This document shows positions 42,381 to 50,512 of a stretch of 56,095 bases of DNA, piece after piece (position 1 is the stretch's first letter; each line of letters begins with the position of its first letter). The notes beneath the pieces were generated by a model that saw only the letters and a program-made list of their open reading frames with translations, was not told the DNA's origin and made no database searches. This DNA is from Dehalococcoides mccartyi. Its GTDB lineage: Bacteria; Chloroflexota; Dehalococcoidia; UBA2979. The DNA lies in NCBI GenBank assembly GCA_945888895.1, contig CAMDAY010000001.1, positions 1 through 56,095 of the forward strand, written 5' to 3'. The position numbers were made by a program, and so were the translations under genes.

Positions 42381-42687
42381 CCTCGACCCGCGTCCGTCCG
42401 GCTGGCGATCCAGGCTCAGCGGGGTGCCGCAGATCGATGTGCACTGTCGTGCCGCACGAGGAGGCGCGGGGGAACCTCGAGGCTCGCGGCGAGACGGTCG
42501 GTCGAGCGCGTCATGGGGAGTCCGATCGGCGGTGTTCGCGCGAGGCCGACCGATTCTACCCCTCGTCGCGACGCCCTGGCTCGCCCGGCGGGCGTGCTGC
42601 GTCAGTGCACGGCAGCAGGGAGCCGTGCGCTAGTATCCGCCGCAGAGTTGTCAGGACAGCTCGGCACACCGCCGCCGTAGATGAGGA
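42381..42687. other. intergenic region, no gene assigned
   Basis: About 300 bases upstream of the divergent MFS transporter and the cyclase remnant. Open frames here are shadows without protein character. It must carry the promoters of the flanking units, but no clear -35/-10 pair stands out. CTAGTATCC near 42631 is a possible -10-like segment. Confidence 0.4.
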
Positions 42688-42822
42688 GTGACCGAGGAGA
42701 TGTCATGGGCTACGCCGGGCGCACGGTGCGGACCGGGCAGGTACGAATTCATGTTCACGGTTGCACCGCTGGTGGTGCAGGGCGGTACCGGATCGCCCGT
42801 CAACCCGCTCGCGACGTTCTGA
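42688..42822 (+). pseudogene. 3' remnant of a cyclase-family (kynurenine-formamidase-like) gene
   Basis: An open frame of 44 residues whose end, RYEFMFTVAPLVV then GGTGSPVNPLATF, resembles the conserved C-terminus of cyclase-family hydrolases (PF04199: '.YEF.f..APL...GgtGSPvNPla'). An in-frame TGA lies just upstream at 42682, and the catalytic HxGTHxDxP region is absent. So it is the tail of a lost gene. In another frame a 44-codon open frame (42705-42839) with GAGGAG upstream overlaps the next gene's ATG; it seems to be a shadow of this remnant. Confidence 0.45.
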
Positions 42823-42835
42823 TCGGAGTGCCTCG

Positions 42836-43927
42836 ATGACCACACCGCGCCCCATCCCCACGTTCGAGGTAGATCCGAGCTGGCCGAAGTTGCCCGGCGA
42901 CTGGGTCTTCGGCCTCGTCAGCGGCGTCACGGTCGCGCCCGACGATCACATCTGGGTGATCCATCGTCCGCGCACGGTGCTGCCCGGACAGCAGGCCGCG
43001 CCGCCGGTGGCGGAGTTCGATGCCGCAGGCAACTTCCTCCAGGGCTGGGGTGGCCCCGGCGAGGGCTTCGAGTGGCCCGGCACGGAGCACGGCATCTCGA
43101 TCGACGACCACGGCTTCGTCTGGATCGGCGGCAGTGGCACCGGCAGCGCGACCGAGCTGGGTGACGACGCGATCCTCAAGTTCACGAAGTCCGGCGAGTT
43201 CGTGATGCAGATCGGCCGGCGAGGCGCGAGCACGGGCAACACCGACACGGCGAACGTGCATGGCGCGGCCGACGCCGTGGTCCACGACGGCGAGGTGTTC
43301 GTCGCGGACGGCTACGGCAACCGGCGGATCATCGTGTTCGACGCGGAGACGGGCGCATACAAGCGCATGTGGGGCGCCTTCGGTAATGTGCCCACCGACC
43401 CGTCCCCCTCGGACCCGCCCGCGAGCGACGAGGGCGAGGGCGCGCCGCAGTTCGACCTCGTCCACGCGGTGCGGGTGTCGAACGACGGGCTGGTGTACGT
43501 CAGCGACCGGCGCAACAAGCGCGTGCAGGTGTTCCGGCCGGACGGCACCTACCTGTCGCAGGTGTTCCTGAGCCGCGGCGCGTTCCCGCCCAGCACGTTG
43601 CCCGGCACCGCGTTCGGCACGCCAATCAAGGAGCTCGCGGACGGCCTCGTCGCCGGTCGCATGACCGCCTCGAGGACCGCGTTCTCTCCGGATCCGGAGC
43701 AGCAGTTCCTGTACGTGGTCGACCGCATCAAGCAGAGCATCGCGATCCTCGACCGCAAGTCGCTCGCGTTCCTCGGCGAGTTCGGGGACGGGGTGGGCTC
43801 TGCGCCGGGAAGCTTCTACATCCTCCACGACGTGGCGACGGACTCGCAGGGCAACGTCTACACCGCCGAGGTGAACGACAACGGGAACCGTCGTGCGCAG
43901 AAGTTCGCGTTTACTGGCATGAAATAG
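42836..43927 (+). CDS. NHL-repeat beta-propeller protein
   Basis: 363 residues from the ATG at 42836, with GGAG nine bases upstream. Blades include FDAAGNFLQGWGGPGEGFEWP, HGFVWIGGSG, LKFTKSGEFVMQIGRRG, VFVADGYGNRRIIVFD, LVYVSDRRNKRVQVFRPDG and LDRKSLAFLGEFG. About six to seven blades, one propeller. No signal peptide, so it seems cytoplasmic, as with the NHL protein at 13842. Similar proteins are found beside catabolic genes in Chloroflexota and actinobacteria; function unknown. The Pro/Asp-rich insert (TDPSPSDPPASDEGE) is probably a surface loop. Confidence 0.85.
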   Translation: MTTPRPIPTFEVDPSWPKLPGDWVFGLVSGVTVAPDDHIWVIHRPRTVLPGQQAAPPVAEFDAAGNFLQGWGGPGEGFEWPGTEHGISIDDHGFVWIGGSGTGSATELGDDAILKFTKSGEFVMQIGRRGASTGNTDTANVHGAADAVVHDGEVFVADGYGNRRIIVFDAETGAYKRMWGAFGNVPTDPSPSDPPASDEGEGAPQFDLVHAVRVSNDGLVYVSDRRNKRVQVFRPDGTYLSQVFLSRGAFPPSTLPGTAFGTPIKELADGLVAGRMTASRTAFSPDPEQQFLYVVDRIKQSIAILDRKSLAFLGEFGDGVGSAPGSFYILHDVATDSQGNVYTAEVNDNGNRRAQKFAFTGMK

Positions 43928-44027
43928 CCGGGATGAAGCCGCCGGCTGCCTCGACCGCGCCGGGGGCAAGGATGCCGCCCAGCAGTACGGCGCAGACCAG
44001 CGCGGGGAACCTGAAGTGGTGTGACAT
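43911..44027 (-). CDS. tiny ORF with signal-peptide character
   Basis: 38 codons: FPALVCAVLLGGILAPGAVEAAGG looks like a signal peptide with a cleavage site at VEA, leaving only about nine mature residues. GAGG lies 13 bases before the ATG. It overlaps the end of the NHL gene on the opposite strand. It may be the start of a secreted protein whose body is lost, or chance. Confidence 0.25.
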   Translation of the reverse strand: MSHHFRFPALVCAVLLGGILAPGAVEAAGGFIPAISCQ

Positions 44028-44345
44028 CTGGCTAGACCTCGTGAATCGAGAGAGTCCCGGAGAGTGCGCCGGAATTCGCGCGGGACGTGGCATCCATCAT
44101 CGGGGTTGCCACGAAGTCTGTCGCCGGGGCGAGCGTTGCACCATGCGAGTTCGTCGGCGTCCACACGCCCGTCTGCAGCCACATCCGAGCGCGCCACGAG
44201 CGCACGTGGCGGTACCACCAGGGGACGGGAGCATGAGTTCGTTGGTGAACCATGTGACCATTATGCGCGCGCGCATGTCCGGACGCGCTTCGATTGCCAC
44301 AGTAGCCGTCTCAATCCGCTGTCAGTGCGATCAACGGGCGCGGCG
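44028..44345. other. intergenic region with no recognised gene
   Basis: About 320 bases beyond the MFS gene stop. A minus-strand open frame (44032-44253) ends in DATSRANSGALSGTLSIHEV and has some protein-like character, but I cannot match it. Together with the tiny ORF next to it, this could be a decayed secreted-protein gene. No hairpin or repeat stands out. Confidence 0.35.
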
Positions 44346-45815
44346 TCAGGCGCGCGGGCCGTCCGTCTTCGTCCCGATCGCGAGCACCAGGCCGACCACA
44401 GCGTAGCCGGTGACCATCAGGTAGGAGATGCGCCAGCCGGTCATGAACGCGTCGGTTGCACCCGCGCTCTCCGCGACCTGGCTGAGGGGGATGTCGAAGC
44501 CGTTCGTCGCCATGATCGCGACGACCACGCCGGAGGCGATCGCCTGTCCCGCCACATTGCCGACGTTCCGGGTGAGGTTTGTGAAGGCGCCCACGACGCC
44601 GAGTCTCGAGGCGGGGACGGAGCCCATGATCACGCTGTTGTTGGGGACGTTCCATAGCCCCGTGGAGAGCCCGTTCACGAACAGCAGGACCATCACCATC
44701 CAGACCGGGGTGGCTTGAGAGAAGAACGCGACGGGCAGCGACGTTGCGACCAGCACGAAGAACCCGATCGCGGTGAACAGCCGCGAACCGAAGCGATCCG
44801 AGAGCCGCCCGGCCGCCTGTCCGGCGAATCCCATGCCGAGCGAACTGAGGAAGAGCACGCCGCCCGCCGCGCCCTCCTCGAGGCCGCGGAGGCTGATCAG
44901 GTAGATCGGCATCAGGAATCGCGTCGGCGTGATCGCCATGAAGCCGAGGAGCCTCGTCAGCAGCGCGAGGCTGAAGACGCCGTTGCGGAACAGGCGCATC
45001 TCCAGCATCGGCGCGGGTACGCGCAGTTCCCAGAGGACGAAAGCCGCGAGCAGCACCGCGCCGCCGAGCAGTCCGCCGAGGATGGTGGGAGAGAGCCAGG
45101 GATCGACGCGCGGATTATTGATCACCACGACGAGCAGAATGATCGCGAGCGCCGACAGGATCGCACCGCCCCAGTCAAAGGCGGGGCGCGTAGTCCGGCG
45201 GTTCGGCTGCATGCGCTGGTCGTCCAGAATGAATGACCCCGCGACGAACGCGACGGCGATCGGGAGCACGAGCATCAGGAAGAGCGTCTGCCACGGCATG
45301 AACTGGAGGAGCAGTCCGCCCACGATCGGCCCGGACGCCCCGCCGATCGCCACCGCCGACGACTGACTGCCGATCGCCGTTCCACGTTCTCCGGGCGGGA
45401 AGACCGCGACGACCATCGCGGTGCCGACGGACTGGCTCATCGCGCTGCCCGCTGCCATCACGACGCGCGCAAGGATCAGCAGGCCGAAGGTCCAGGCGAG
45501 GGCGGTGAAGGCGGAGCCCGCGCCGAAGAGCACCAGTCCGACGAGGTGGATGCGCTTCCACCCCACGATGTCCGCGAGTCGGCCCATGGGCATCATCAGC
45601 GCGCTGATCGTCAATGCCTCGGCGATCACGACCCACGTCACCACGCGCAACGTAATCCCGAAATCCTCGGCGATCGCGGCCAGTGCGACGAAGACCATGG
45701 ACTGGCTCATCACCATTGTGACGAAGGAGATCGCGATCGCACCGAACGCCCGCCATTTCTGCGAGTCGTCCGAGGTGGGCACGGGATGCTCCGGCGAGAC
45801 GCTCGCGGAGGTCAT
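44346..45815 (-). CDS. MFS transporter, DHA2/EmrB-QacA type (14 helices)
   Basis: 489 residues from the ATG at 45815; upstream ATGs in the same frame have no support. About 14 hydrophobic segments. GRLADIVGWKRIHLVGLVLF is the loop 2-3 motif, FPPGERGTAIG and GASGPIVGGLLLQ (motif C, antiporter type) point to a drug/H+ antiporter. GLSTGLWNVPNNSVIMGSVP is typical of the DHA2 group. Exports toxic compounds or metabolites. The PPOX gene diverges from it, with 151 bases between starts. Confidence 0.88.
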   Translation of the reverse strand: MTSASVSPEHPVPTSDDSQKWRAFGAIAISFVTMVMSQSMVFVALAAIAEDFGITLRVVTWVVIAEALTISALMMPMGRLADIVGWKRIHLVGLVLFGAGSAFTALAWTFGLLILARVVMAAGSAMSQSVGTAMVVAVFPPGERGTAIGSQSSAVAIGGASGPIVGGLLLQFMPWQTLFLMLVLPIAVAFVAGSFILDDQRMQPNRRTTRPAFDWGGAILSALAIILLVVVINNPRVDPWLSPTILGGLLGGAVLLAAFVLWELRVPAPMLEMRLFRNGVFSLALLTRLLGFMAITPTRFLMPIYLISLRGLEEGAAGGVLFLSSLGMGFAGQAAGRLSDRFGSRLFTAIGFFVLVATSLPVAFFSQATPVWMVMVLLFVNGLSTGLWNVPNNSVIMGSVPASRLGVVGAFTNLTRNVGNVAGQAIASGVVVAIMATNGFDIPLSQVAESAGATDAFMTGWRISYLMVTGYAVVGLVLAIGTKTDGPRA

Positions 45816-45966
45816 TCCGGAATTGCCTGTAGCGGCTGTCGAATCATCCGGGGAGTCTAGTCCGCCCTCGCCGCCAACCGCGAGTCGAGGCGCTCGAGGC
45901 TCGTGGTCGCTTCGGCGCCCCGCCTGTAGGATGCCGCCAGACCCGAGAACCGAAAGGACGACGTCC

Positions 45967-46368
45967 ATGGCGCTGACCGAGGCACAGAGCGAGTACCTGA
46001 AGAGCCACACGCAGGGGGTACTCGGCACCGGCCGCAAGAACGGCTCACCACAACTCTCGACGATCAACTACATGTTTGACGGTGAGCACGTGTGGATCTC
46101 GGCGACGAAGGACCGTGCGAAGTTCGTGAACGCGATGCGCAACCCGGAGGTCGCGCTGCTCGTGCCGGACAACGGTAAGCAGGTCATCGTCTACGGCACG
46201 GCCGAGGGCATCACGGAGCGCCTGGAGCGGAACAAGCGCACGCGTGCGCTGCGTGCGGTCGGGCCGGCTCCGTCGCCCGACTCCGAGGAGGAACTCGACC
46301 AGCAGCTGGAGTCGGAGGGACGCGTCGTGATCAAGATCACGCCCGTCCGCGCCTTCGATCGGTTGTAG
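45967..46368 (+). CDS. PPOX-class F420-dependent oxidoreductase
   Basis: 133 residues, a split beta-barrel of the pyridoxamine-5'-phosphate-oxidase superfamily. YLKSHTQGVLGTGRKNGSPQLSTINYMFDGEHVWIS and AMRNPEVALLVPDNGKQ are the usual blocks of the F420-dependent (TIGR03618-like) group. With cofC and cofD in the window, F420H2-dependent reduction of an organic substrate is likely, but FMN or haem binding cannot be excluded. ATG at 45967 follows AAAGGACG. A hairpin terminator lies 37 bases after the stop. Confidence 0.8.
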   Translation: MALTEAQSEYLKSHTQGVLGTGRKNGSPQLSTINYMFDGEHVWISATKDRAKFVNAMRNPEVALLVPDNGKQVIVYGTAEGITERLERNKRTRALRAVGPAPSPDSEEELDQQLESEGRVVIKITPVRAFDRL

Positions 46369-46405
46369 CCGAGGCTCCGGTCTCGGCAGCACTCACTGCC
46401 ATCGC

Positions 46406-46433
46406 GAAGCCCGAGGCGTCGGCCTCGGGCTTC
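46406..46433. terminator. hairpin terminator after the PPOX gene
   Basis: GAAGCCCGAGGC, loop GTCG, GCCTCGGGCTTC: a perfect 12-base stem between the convergent PPOX and MFS genes, followed by TGCGTTC. Confidence 0.8.
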
Positions 46434-46467
46434 TGCGTTCTTGGCCCGGGCTGCAACGCGAGGGGGT

Positions 46468-47763
46468 CTAACTGCCGACCAGCGCGTCGGGCTGGCGGAT
46501 CGGCTTCGCTGCCAGAATGAGCAGGATCGCGATGCCTGCCGCGGCGGCGAACGTGAGGAAGGCGATGCGGTAGCTGTTCGTCACGTCGAAGATCCAGCCG
46601 GCGTAGATCGGGCCGCTCACCGTGCCGATCACCAGCACTGAGCCCATGAATCCCTGGATCGTCGCGAACGACCGCCGCCCGAAGTACTCGCTCCGCATCG
46701 CGAACATCATCGTCGCCAGCCCGCCGTAGGCGGGCGCGTACAGGATGAGCGCGAGCCCGACGTGCCAGAGTTCCGTCGAGAACGCGAGCACCAGCAGCCC
46801 CAGCGACAGTGAGCACAGGCCACCGGTGACGACGTAGCGCTTTGGGAAGAGGTCGCCGAGCCACCCGAACGCGATGCGCCCCGTGATGCCGATGACGCCG
46901 ACCGCCGTCAGCATGAGCCCGGCGGTGCCTAGTCCAGCGCCGATATCGGTGAGGAACGGGATGAAGTGCAGCGCGACCGATCCGGTCACACCGACACGGA
47001 TCGAAAAGGCGAACGACATCAGCCAGAACGCGGGCGTCCGCAACGCTTCGCGGGTCGTCAGTCCATCCTCGGTGGTGGGGATGGCCTCGGTCACCGTGGT
47101 GGCGCCTGAGGGCGGGGCGAGGGGCTCGCCGTCGGGGAGGTAGCCGTACTGCTCGGGCTTGTGTCGCATCACGGCGGCGAGCGGGAGGCCGAGGCAGAGC
47201 ACCAGCGCCGCGAGGATCAGCAGCGCCTGCCGCCAGCCGAACTGCAGGATCAGCAGCGTGACGACCGGCACCATCGCGCTGCCGAGGCCGTTGCCCGCGA
47301 GCATGATCCCGAGCATTCGGCTGCGCTTCCGGCTGAACCAGTTCACCACCGCCGCCGCCGACGGTGCGACCGAGGAAAGCGAGCTGCCGAAGGAGAGGAA
47401 CAGCACGAATACGATGTAGAACATCGGCACGGAGTTCACAAAGCTCATCAGCGCAAGCCCGATCGCCATCAGGGGGATGCCGGCGAACAGCACGCGCCTC
47501 GGCCCGAAGCGGTCGATCAGCCAGCCCTCGATCGGGCCGATCAGGCCACCCTCGAGCCGCGCGAGTGAGAACGCCCCCGCGAGAACCGCGCGGGTCGTCC
47601 CCAGCTCCTCGGTAATGGTCTTGAAGAAGGCGCCGAAGCCGTAGAAGTAGATCCCGCCGTTCACGACGCAGAGCATGAAGCCCGCGGCGGTGATCCAGTA
47701 ACCGAAGAAGATGCCGCCTGACGTGCCGGTGGGCTGTTGCGGGGCTGCCACGTCCGGTCGCAT
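46468..47763 (-). CDS. MFS transporter (OFA/monocarboxylate-type)
   Basis: 431 residues, about 12 membrane segments. IFFGYWITAAGFMLCVVNGG opens helix 1; SLARLEGGLIGPIEGWLIDRFGPRRVLF is very like the same region in the transporters at 35351 and 53568. Family members carry oxalate, formate or other monocarboxylates. GGGAGG seven bases upstream of the ATG. Adjacent on the same strand is the binding-protein-like gene, 83 bases further up, so transport and sensing of one substrate is conceivable. Confidence 0.9.
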   Translation of the reverse strand: MRPDVAAPQQPTGTSGGIFFGYWITAAGFMLCVVNGGIYFYGFGAFFKTITEELGTTRAVLAGAFSLARLEGGLIGPIEGWLIDRFGPRRVLFAGIPLMAIGLALMSFVNSVPMFYIVFVLFLSFGSSLSSVAPSAAAVVNWFSRKRSRMLGIMLAGNGLGSAMVPVVTLLILQFGWRQALLILAALVLCLGLPLAAVMRHKPEQYGYLPDGEPLAPPSGATTVTEAIPTTEDGLTTREALRTPAFWLMSFAFSIRVGVTGSVALHFIPFLTDIGAGLGTAGLMLTAVGVIGITGRIAFGWLGDLFPKRYVVTGGLCSLSLGLLVLAFSTELWHVGLALILYAPAYGGLATMMFAMRSEYFGRRSFATIQGFMGSVLVIGTVSGPIYAGWIFDVTNSYRIAFLTFAAAAGIAILLILAAKPIRQPDALVGS

Positions 47764-47846
47764 CTCGCCTCCCCATCCTCGTCACTCCGTCGGCGCAGGA
47801 TGCCCGCGCCGGCGCCACTGACCTGCGTGCTCGGCCCCGAGGCGGG

Positions 47847-48749
47847 TCAGCGCACGAGGTCGTCCCATACCGGTCGCTCGCGATCCTCGAGTGGCCTGTC
47901 CCATAGGTCGCAGTTGGTGCGGTCCACGATCTGCACCGGGAGCATGATCTCCTTCGGCACGGACTCGCCCCGCAGGACGCGGATGGTCGCCTCGGTGGCG
48001 ATGCCCACGATCTTGTGGGCATCGAAGTCCGCGGTCGCGAGGAGCTTGCCGTTCTTGAGGGCAATGATCGCGTCGGGGATGGCGTTCGCGCCGACGACCA
48101 GGCTCTCGCGCTGCGCCTCGTCGAGTGCCTCGATCGCGCCCAGGGCCATGCTGTCGTTCGCGGCGAGGATGCCATCGACCTTTGGCTGGTCGCGCAGGAT
48201 GGCCTGCATTGCGAGGCGTGCCGGTTCCTGGAGGTATGCCCCGGACCGTGATTCGACGATATGGATGCCCGGGTGCGCCCGCGCCGTCTCGATGAACCCG
48301 CGCACACGTTCGCGGCTGGTGATCGAGCCGGCCGCTCCCTCGAGGATCACGATGTCGCCGCTGCCGCCGAGCTCCTCGAACAGTCGCTGGGCGACTTCGG
48401 CCGCGAGGCGGTAGTCGTCCGAGCCGACGAAGCAGACGTAGTCGTTGGGGCTGCTGAGCTGATTCAGGCAGTTGATCACCGGGATGCCGGCGGCGTTGAC
48501 GCGCCGTACGGCCTCGTCCACGGCGGTCGCGTGCACCGGGACCAGCACGACCGCGTCCGGCCGGTCGCGGATCGCCTGGTCGAGGAGCGCGATCTGCTCG
48601 TCGATGTCGTCGGGCACCTCCGGGACGTAGTCCACGGTCGTCGCACCGAAGGCTTCGGCGGTGCGCGCCGCGCCGAGGCGGGCGGCGTGGTACGCCGGGT
48701 TCACCCGGTTCTTCGTGAAGACGGCGATAGTCGGTCGCTCTGCGCTCAT
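47847..48749 (-). CDS. periplasmic-binding-protein-like (RbsB/LacI type 1 fold) protein without signal peptide
   Basis: 300 residues. The two-lobed fold is seen from IAVFTKNRVNPAYHAARLGA, QIALLDQAIRDRPDAVVLVPV, GIPVINCLN, FVGSDDYRLAAEVAQRL, VILEGAAGSITSRERVRGF and DGILAANDSMALGAIEAL. These blocks match sugar ABC-transporter binding proteins. The start is fixed by GAGGAG 7-8 bases before the ATG, and no hydrophobic leader precedes the fold, nor is there a helix-turn-helix. No ABC transporter genes are nearby. So it is a cytoplasmic ligand-binding protein, or a binding protein that lost its leader. Confidence 0.82.
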   Translation of the reverse strand: MSAERPTIAVFTKNRVNPAYHAARLGAARTAEAFGATTVDYVPEVPDDIDEQIALLDQAIRDRPDAVVLVPVHATAVDEAVRRVNAAGIPVINCLNQLSSPNDYVCFVGSDDYRLAAEVAQRLFEELGGSGDIVILEGAAGSITSRERVRGFIETARAHPGIHIVESRSGAYLQEPARLAMQAILRDQPKVDGILAANDSMALGAIEALDEAQRESLVVGANAIPDAIIALKNGKLLATADFDAHKIVGIATEATIRVLRGESVPKEIMLPVQIVDRTNCDLWDRPLEDRERPVWDDLVR

Positions 48750-48794
48750 GCGCGGCTCCTCATATCGATCCGGCCGGTGAGCGACCCTTGAACG

Positions 48795-49223
48795 CTACCG
48801 GATCGGACGGAACCGTGGGAGGGTCACCTCGGGCGTGACGTCATCGAAGACGATCTCCAGCGGCATGTCGCAGGTGAGCCCTGTCCGCTCCTCGTCGATG
48901 TCAACGAGGTTCGCCATGAGGCGCGGGCCCTCCTCGAGCTCCACGTACGCGACGAGGTAGGGGCGCTCGTCCGCGAAGCCGCGGAAGTACATCTGCCACA
49001 TGTCGATCCAGGACCAGATCTTCGCCCGTCCAGAGACCGGCTTCCACGAGATCGCCTCGCCGAGGCAGTTCGGGCAGCAGAAGGAGGGCGGGAACCACAG
49101 GTGCTGGCAGGCGTCGCACTGCTGGATCACCAGCTCGTGCCGCTTCGTCGCCTCCCAGTAGGGCTGGGTGAGCTTGCGTTCGAGGTCGGGCAGCGGGCGC
49201 TTGTAGGGGGCGTCGTTGGTCAT
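48795..49223 (-). CDS. DUF35/OB-fold zinc-ribbon protein (acyl-CoA-associated)
   Basis: 142 residues from the ATG at 49223 (GGAGG eight bases upstream). A rubredoxin-like zinc ribbon (CDACQHLWFPPSFCCPNC, two Cys pairs) precedes an OB-fold domain (VSGRAKIWSWIDM to the end). DUF35 proteins bind CoA thioesters and pair with thiolase-like proteins; here the SCP-x-like gene ends four bases before this start. In the steroid side-chain system a DUF35 domain is required by the aldolase Ltp2. I infer a similar two-protein enzyme. Confidence 0.88.
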   Translation of the reverse strand: MTNDAPYKRPLPDLERKLTQPYWEATKRHELVIQQCDACQHLWFPPSFCCPNCLGEAISWKPVSGRAKIWSWIDMWQMYFRGFADERPYLVAYVELEEGPRLMANLVDIDEERTGLTCDMPLEIVFDDVTPEVTLPRFRPIR

Positions 49224-49227
49224 CGCG

Positions 49228-50397
49228 TTACCTCCGCAGGATGTGCGCCGCCGAGACGGGCGATGTACACGAATAGAGGCCAAACTCGGCGTTGGCCACC
49301 TGCCGGTCGCCGCATTCGCCTCGTAGCTGCCGCACTGCCTCGACGTGCATCGCCCAGCCCTGCATGTAGCTTTCGCTGGTGTGGCCGCCGCTGGTGTTCA
49401 GCGGCAGCTCCCCGGTCAGCGAGATCCGCTCCGGCGTGACCCACGACCCGCTCTCGCCCTTGCCGCAGAAGCCGAGGCCCTCCAGCGAGAACAGCACGGT
49501 CGGCGTGAAGTTGTCGTAGATCTGCGCGAAGTCGATGTCTTTGCGGTCGATGCCCGCCGCGCCGAACAGGTCCGGGGCCATCGAGGACAGCGAGTCGTAA
49601 TAGAAGTTGTCCGACAGGTACTGGGCGGTGAAGTCGGACGTCGACTGCGTCGCGCTGATGTAGATCGGCGGCTGCTTGAGGTCACGTGCGCGCTCGGCGG
49701 AGGTGACGATGATGCAGACGGCGCCGTCGTTGATCAGGCAGTAGTCGAGCAGGCGTAGCGGCTCCGCGATGAAGCGGGTGTTGAGGTAGTCCTCCATCGA
49801 CAGCGGGTTCTTCATCACCGAGATCGGGTTCTTCATCGCGTTGTTGCGGTTGTTGATCGCGAGGTGCCCGAGCGCCTCGGCGGGCGTGCCGTAGAGCGCC
49901 TGGTGGCGACGGTACATGAGGCCATACTGCGCGCCGGGTGAGGTCATGCCGTACGGGACATCGAAGTCGGCCGAGTTGGACTCGGGCCCGCCGCCCTCGC
50001 CGTCGCCACCGTACTTCGCGCCGACGGAGCGTCCGTTGTTGCCATAGATCAACGCGACGGTATCAGCCATGCCGGAGTACACCGCCATCGCGGCGTACTG
50101 GACGCCGAGGCCGGAGTAGCGTCCGCCGCCCGGGAGCGTGCTGGAGAACCGCGGGTGCCGGATGCCGAGGATTTCCGACATGCGCACGGTGTCCGGTACG
50201 CGCGAGGTGAAGATGCCGTCGATGTCGTCGCGCGTGAGGCCGCAGTCCTCGATCGCCGCTTTGAACGCGGTGAGGCCGAGCTGGTAGTTGCTGCGCTGCG
50301 GGTCCAGGTCGCGGTACATCGCTCCGAAGTCGGTAGTGCCGACGCCGACGATGGCGACCTTGTCGCGGAAGTCACGTTTGAGGGTGTCTCGGCTCAT
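49228..50397 (-). CDS. thiolase-like/SCP-x-type protein (possible Ltp2-like aldolase)
   Basis: 389 residues. AIVGVGTTDFG at the N-terminus and DFAQIYDNFTPTVLFSLEGLGFCGKGESG and LNTSGGHTSESYM in the C-terminal half identify a non-decarboxylating thiolase of the SCP-x/lipid-transfer group. At the site of the thiolase nucleophile Cys the sequence is PGGGRYSGLGVQ, with no Cys, so it is unlikely to be a true thiolase. Ltp2-type retro-aldolases also lack that Cys and act with a DUF35 partner, which is encoded next. ATG supported by GGAGGAG. Substrate unknown. Confidence 0.85.
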   Translation of the reverse strand: MSRDTLKRDFRDKVAIVGVGTTDFGAMYRDLDPQRSNYQLGLTAFKAAIEDCGLTRDDIDGIFTSRVPDTVRMSEILGIRHPRFSSTLPGGGRYSGLGVQYAAMAVYSGMADTVALIYGNNGRSVGAKYGGDGEGGGPESNSADFDVPYGMTSPGAQYGLMYRRHQALYGTPAEALGHLAINNRNNAMKNPISVMKNPLSMEDYLNTRFIAEPLRLLDYCLINDGAVCIIVTSAERARDLKQPPIYISATQSTSDFTAQYLSDNFYYDSLSSMAPDLFGAAGIDRKDIDFAQIYDNFTPTVLFSLEGLGFCGKGESGSWVTPERISLTGELPLNTSGGHTSESYMQGWAMHVEAVRQLRGECGDRQVANAEFGLYSCTSPVSAAHILRR

Positions 50398-50512
50398 GCT
50401 CTCCTCCGATCGCCGGGGCGAGGCCCAGTCCGGGCTCGCGTCGAGGCGGGCGCACAAGCGGTGTAGCACGTTCGCCATCGATCGGCCACGGGTGCGGTGA
50501 TATCGGAGCGGG

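Noticed and set aside
42705..42839. 44-codon ORF with good ribosome site as a real small gene
   Set aside because: It overlaps the cyclase-remnant frame, which has clear family character, so this frame is more likely a coincidental shadow; kept only as a comment.
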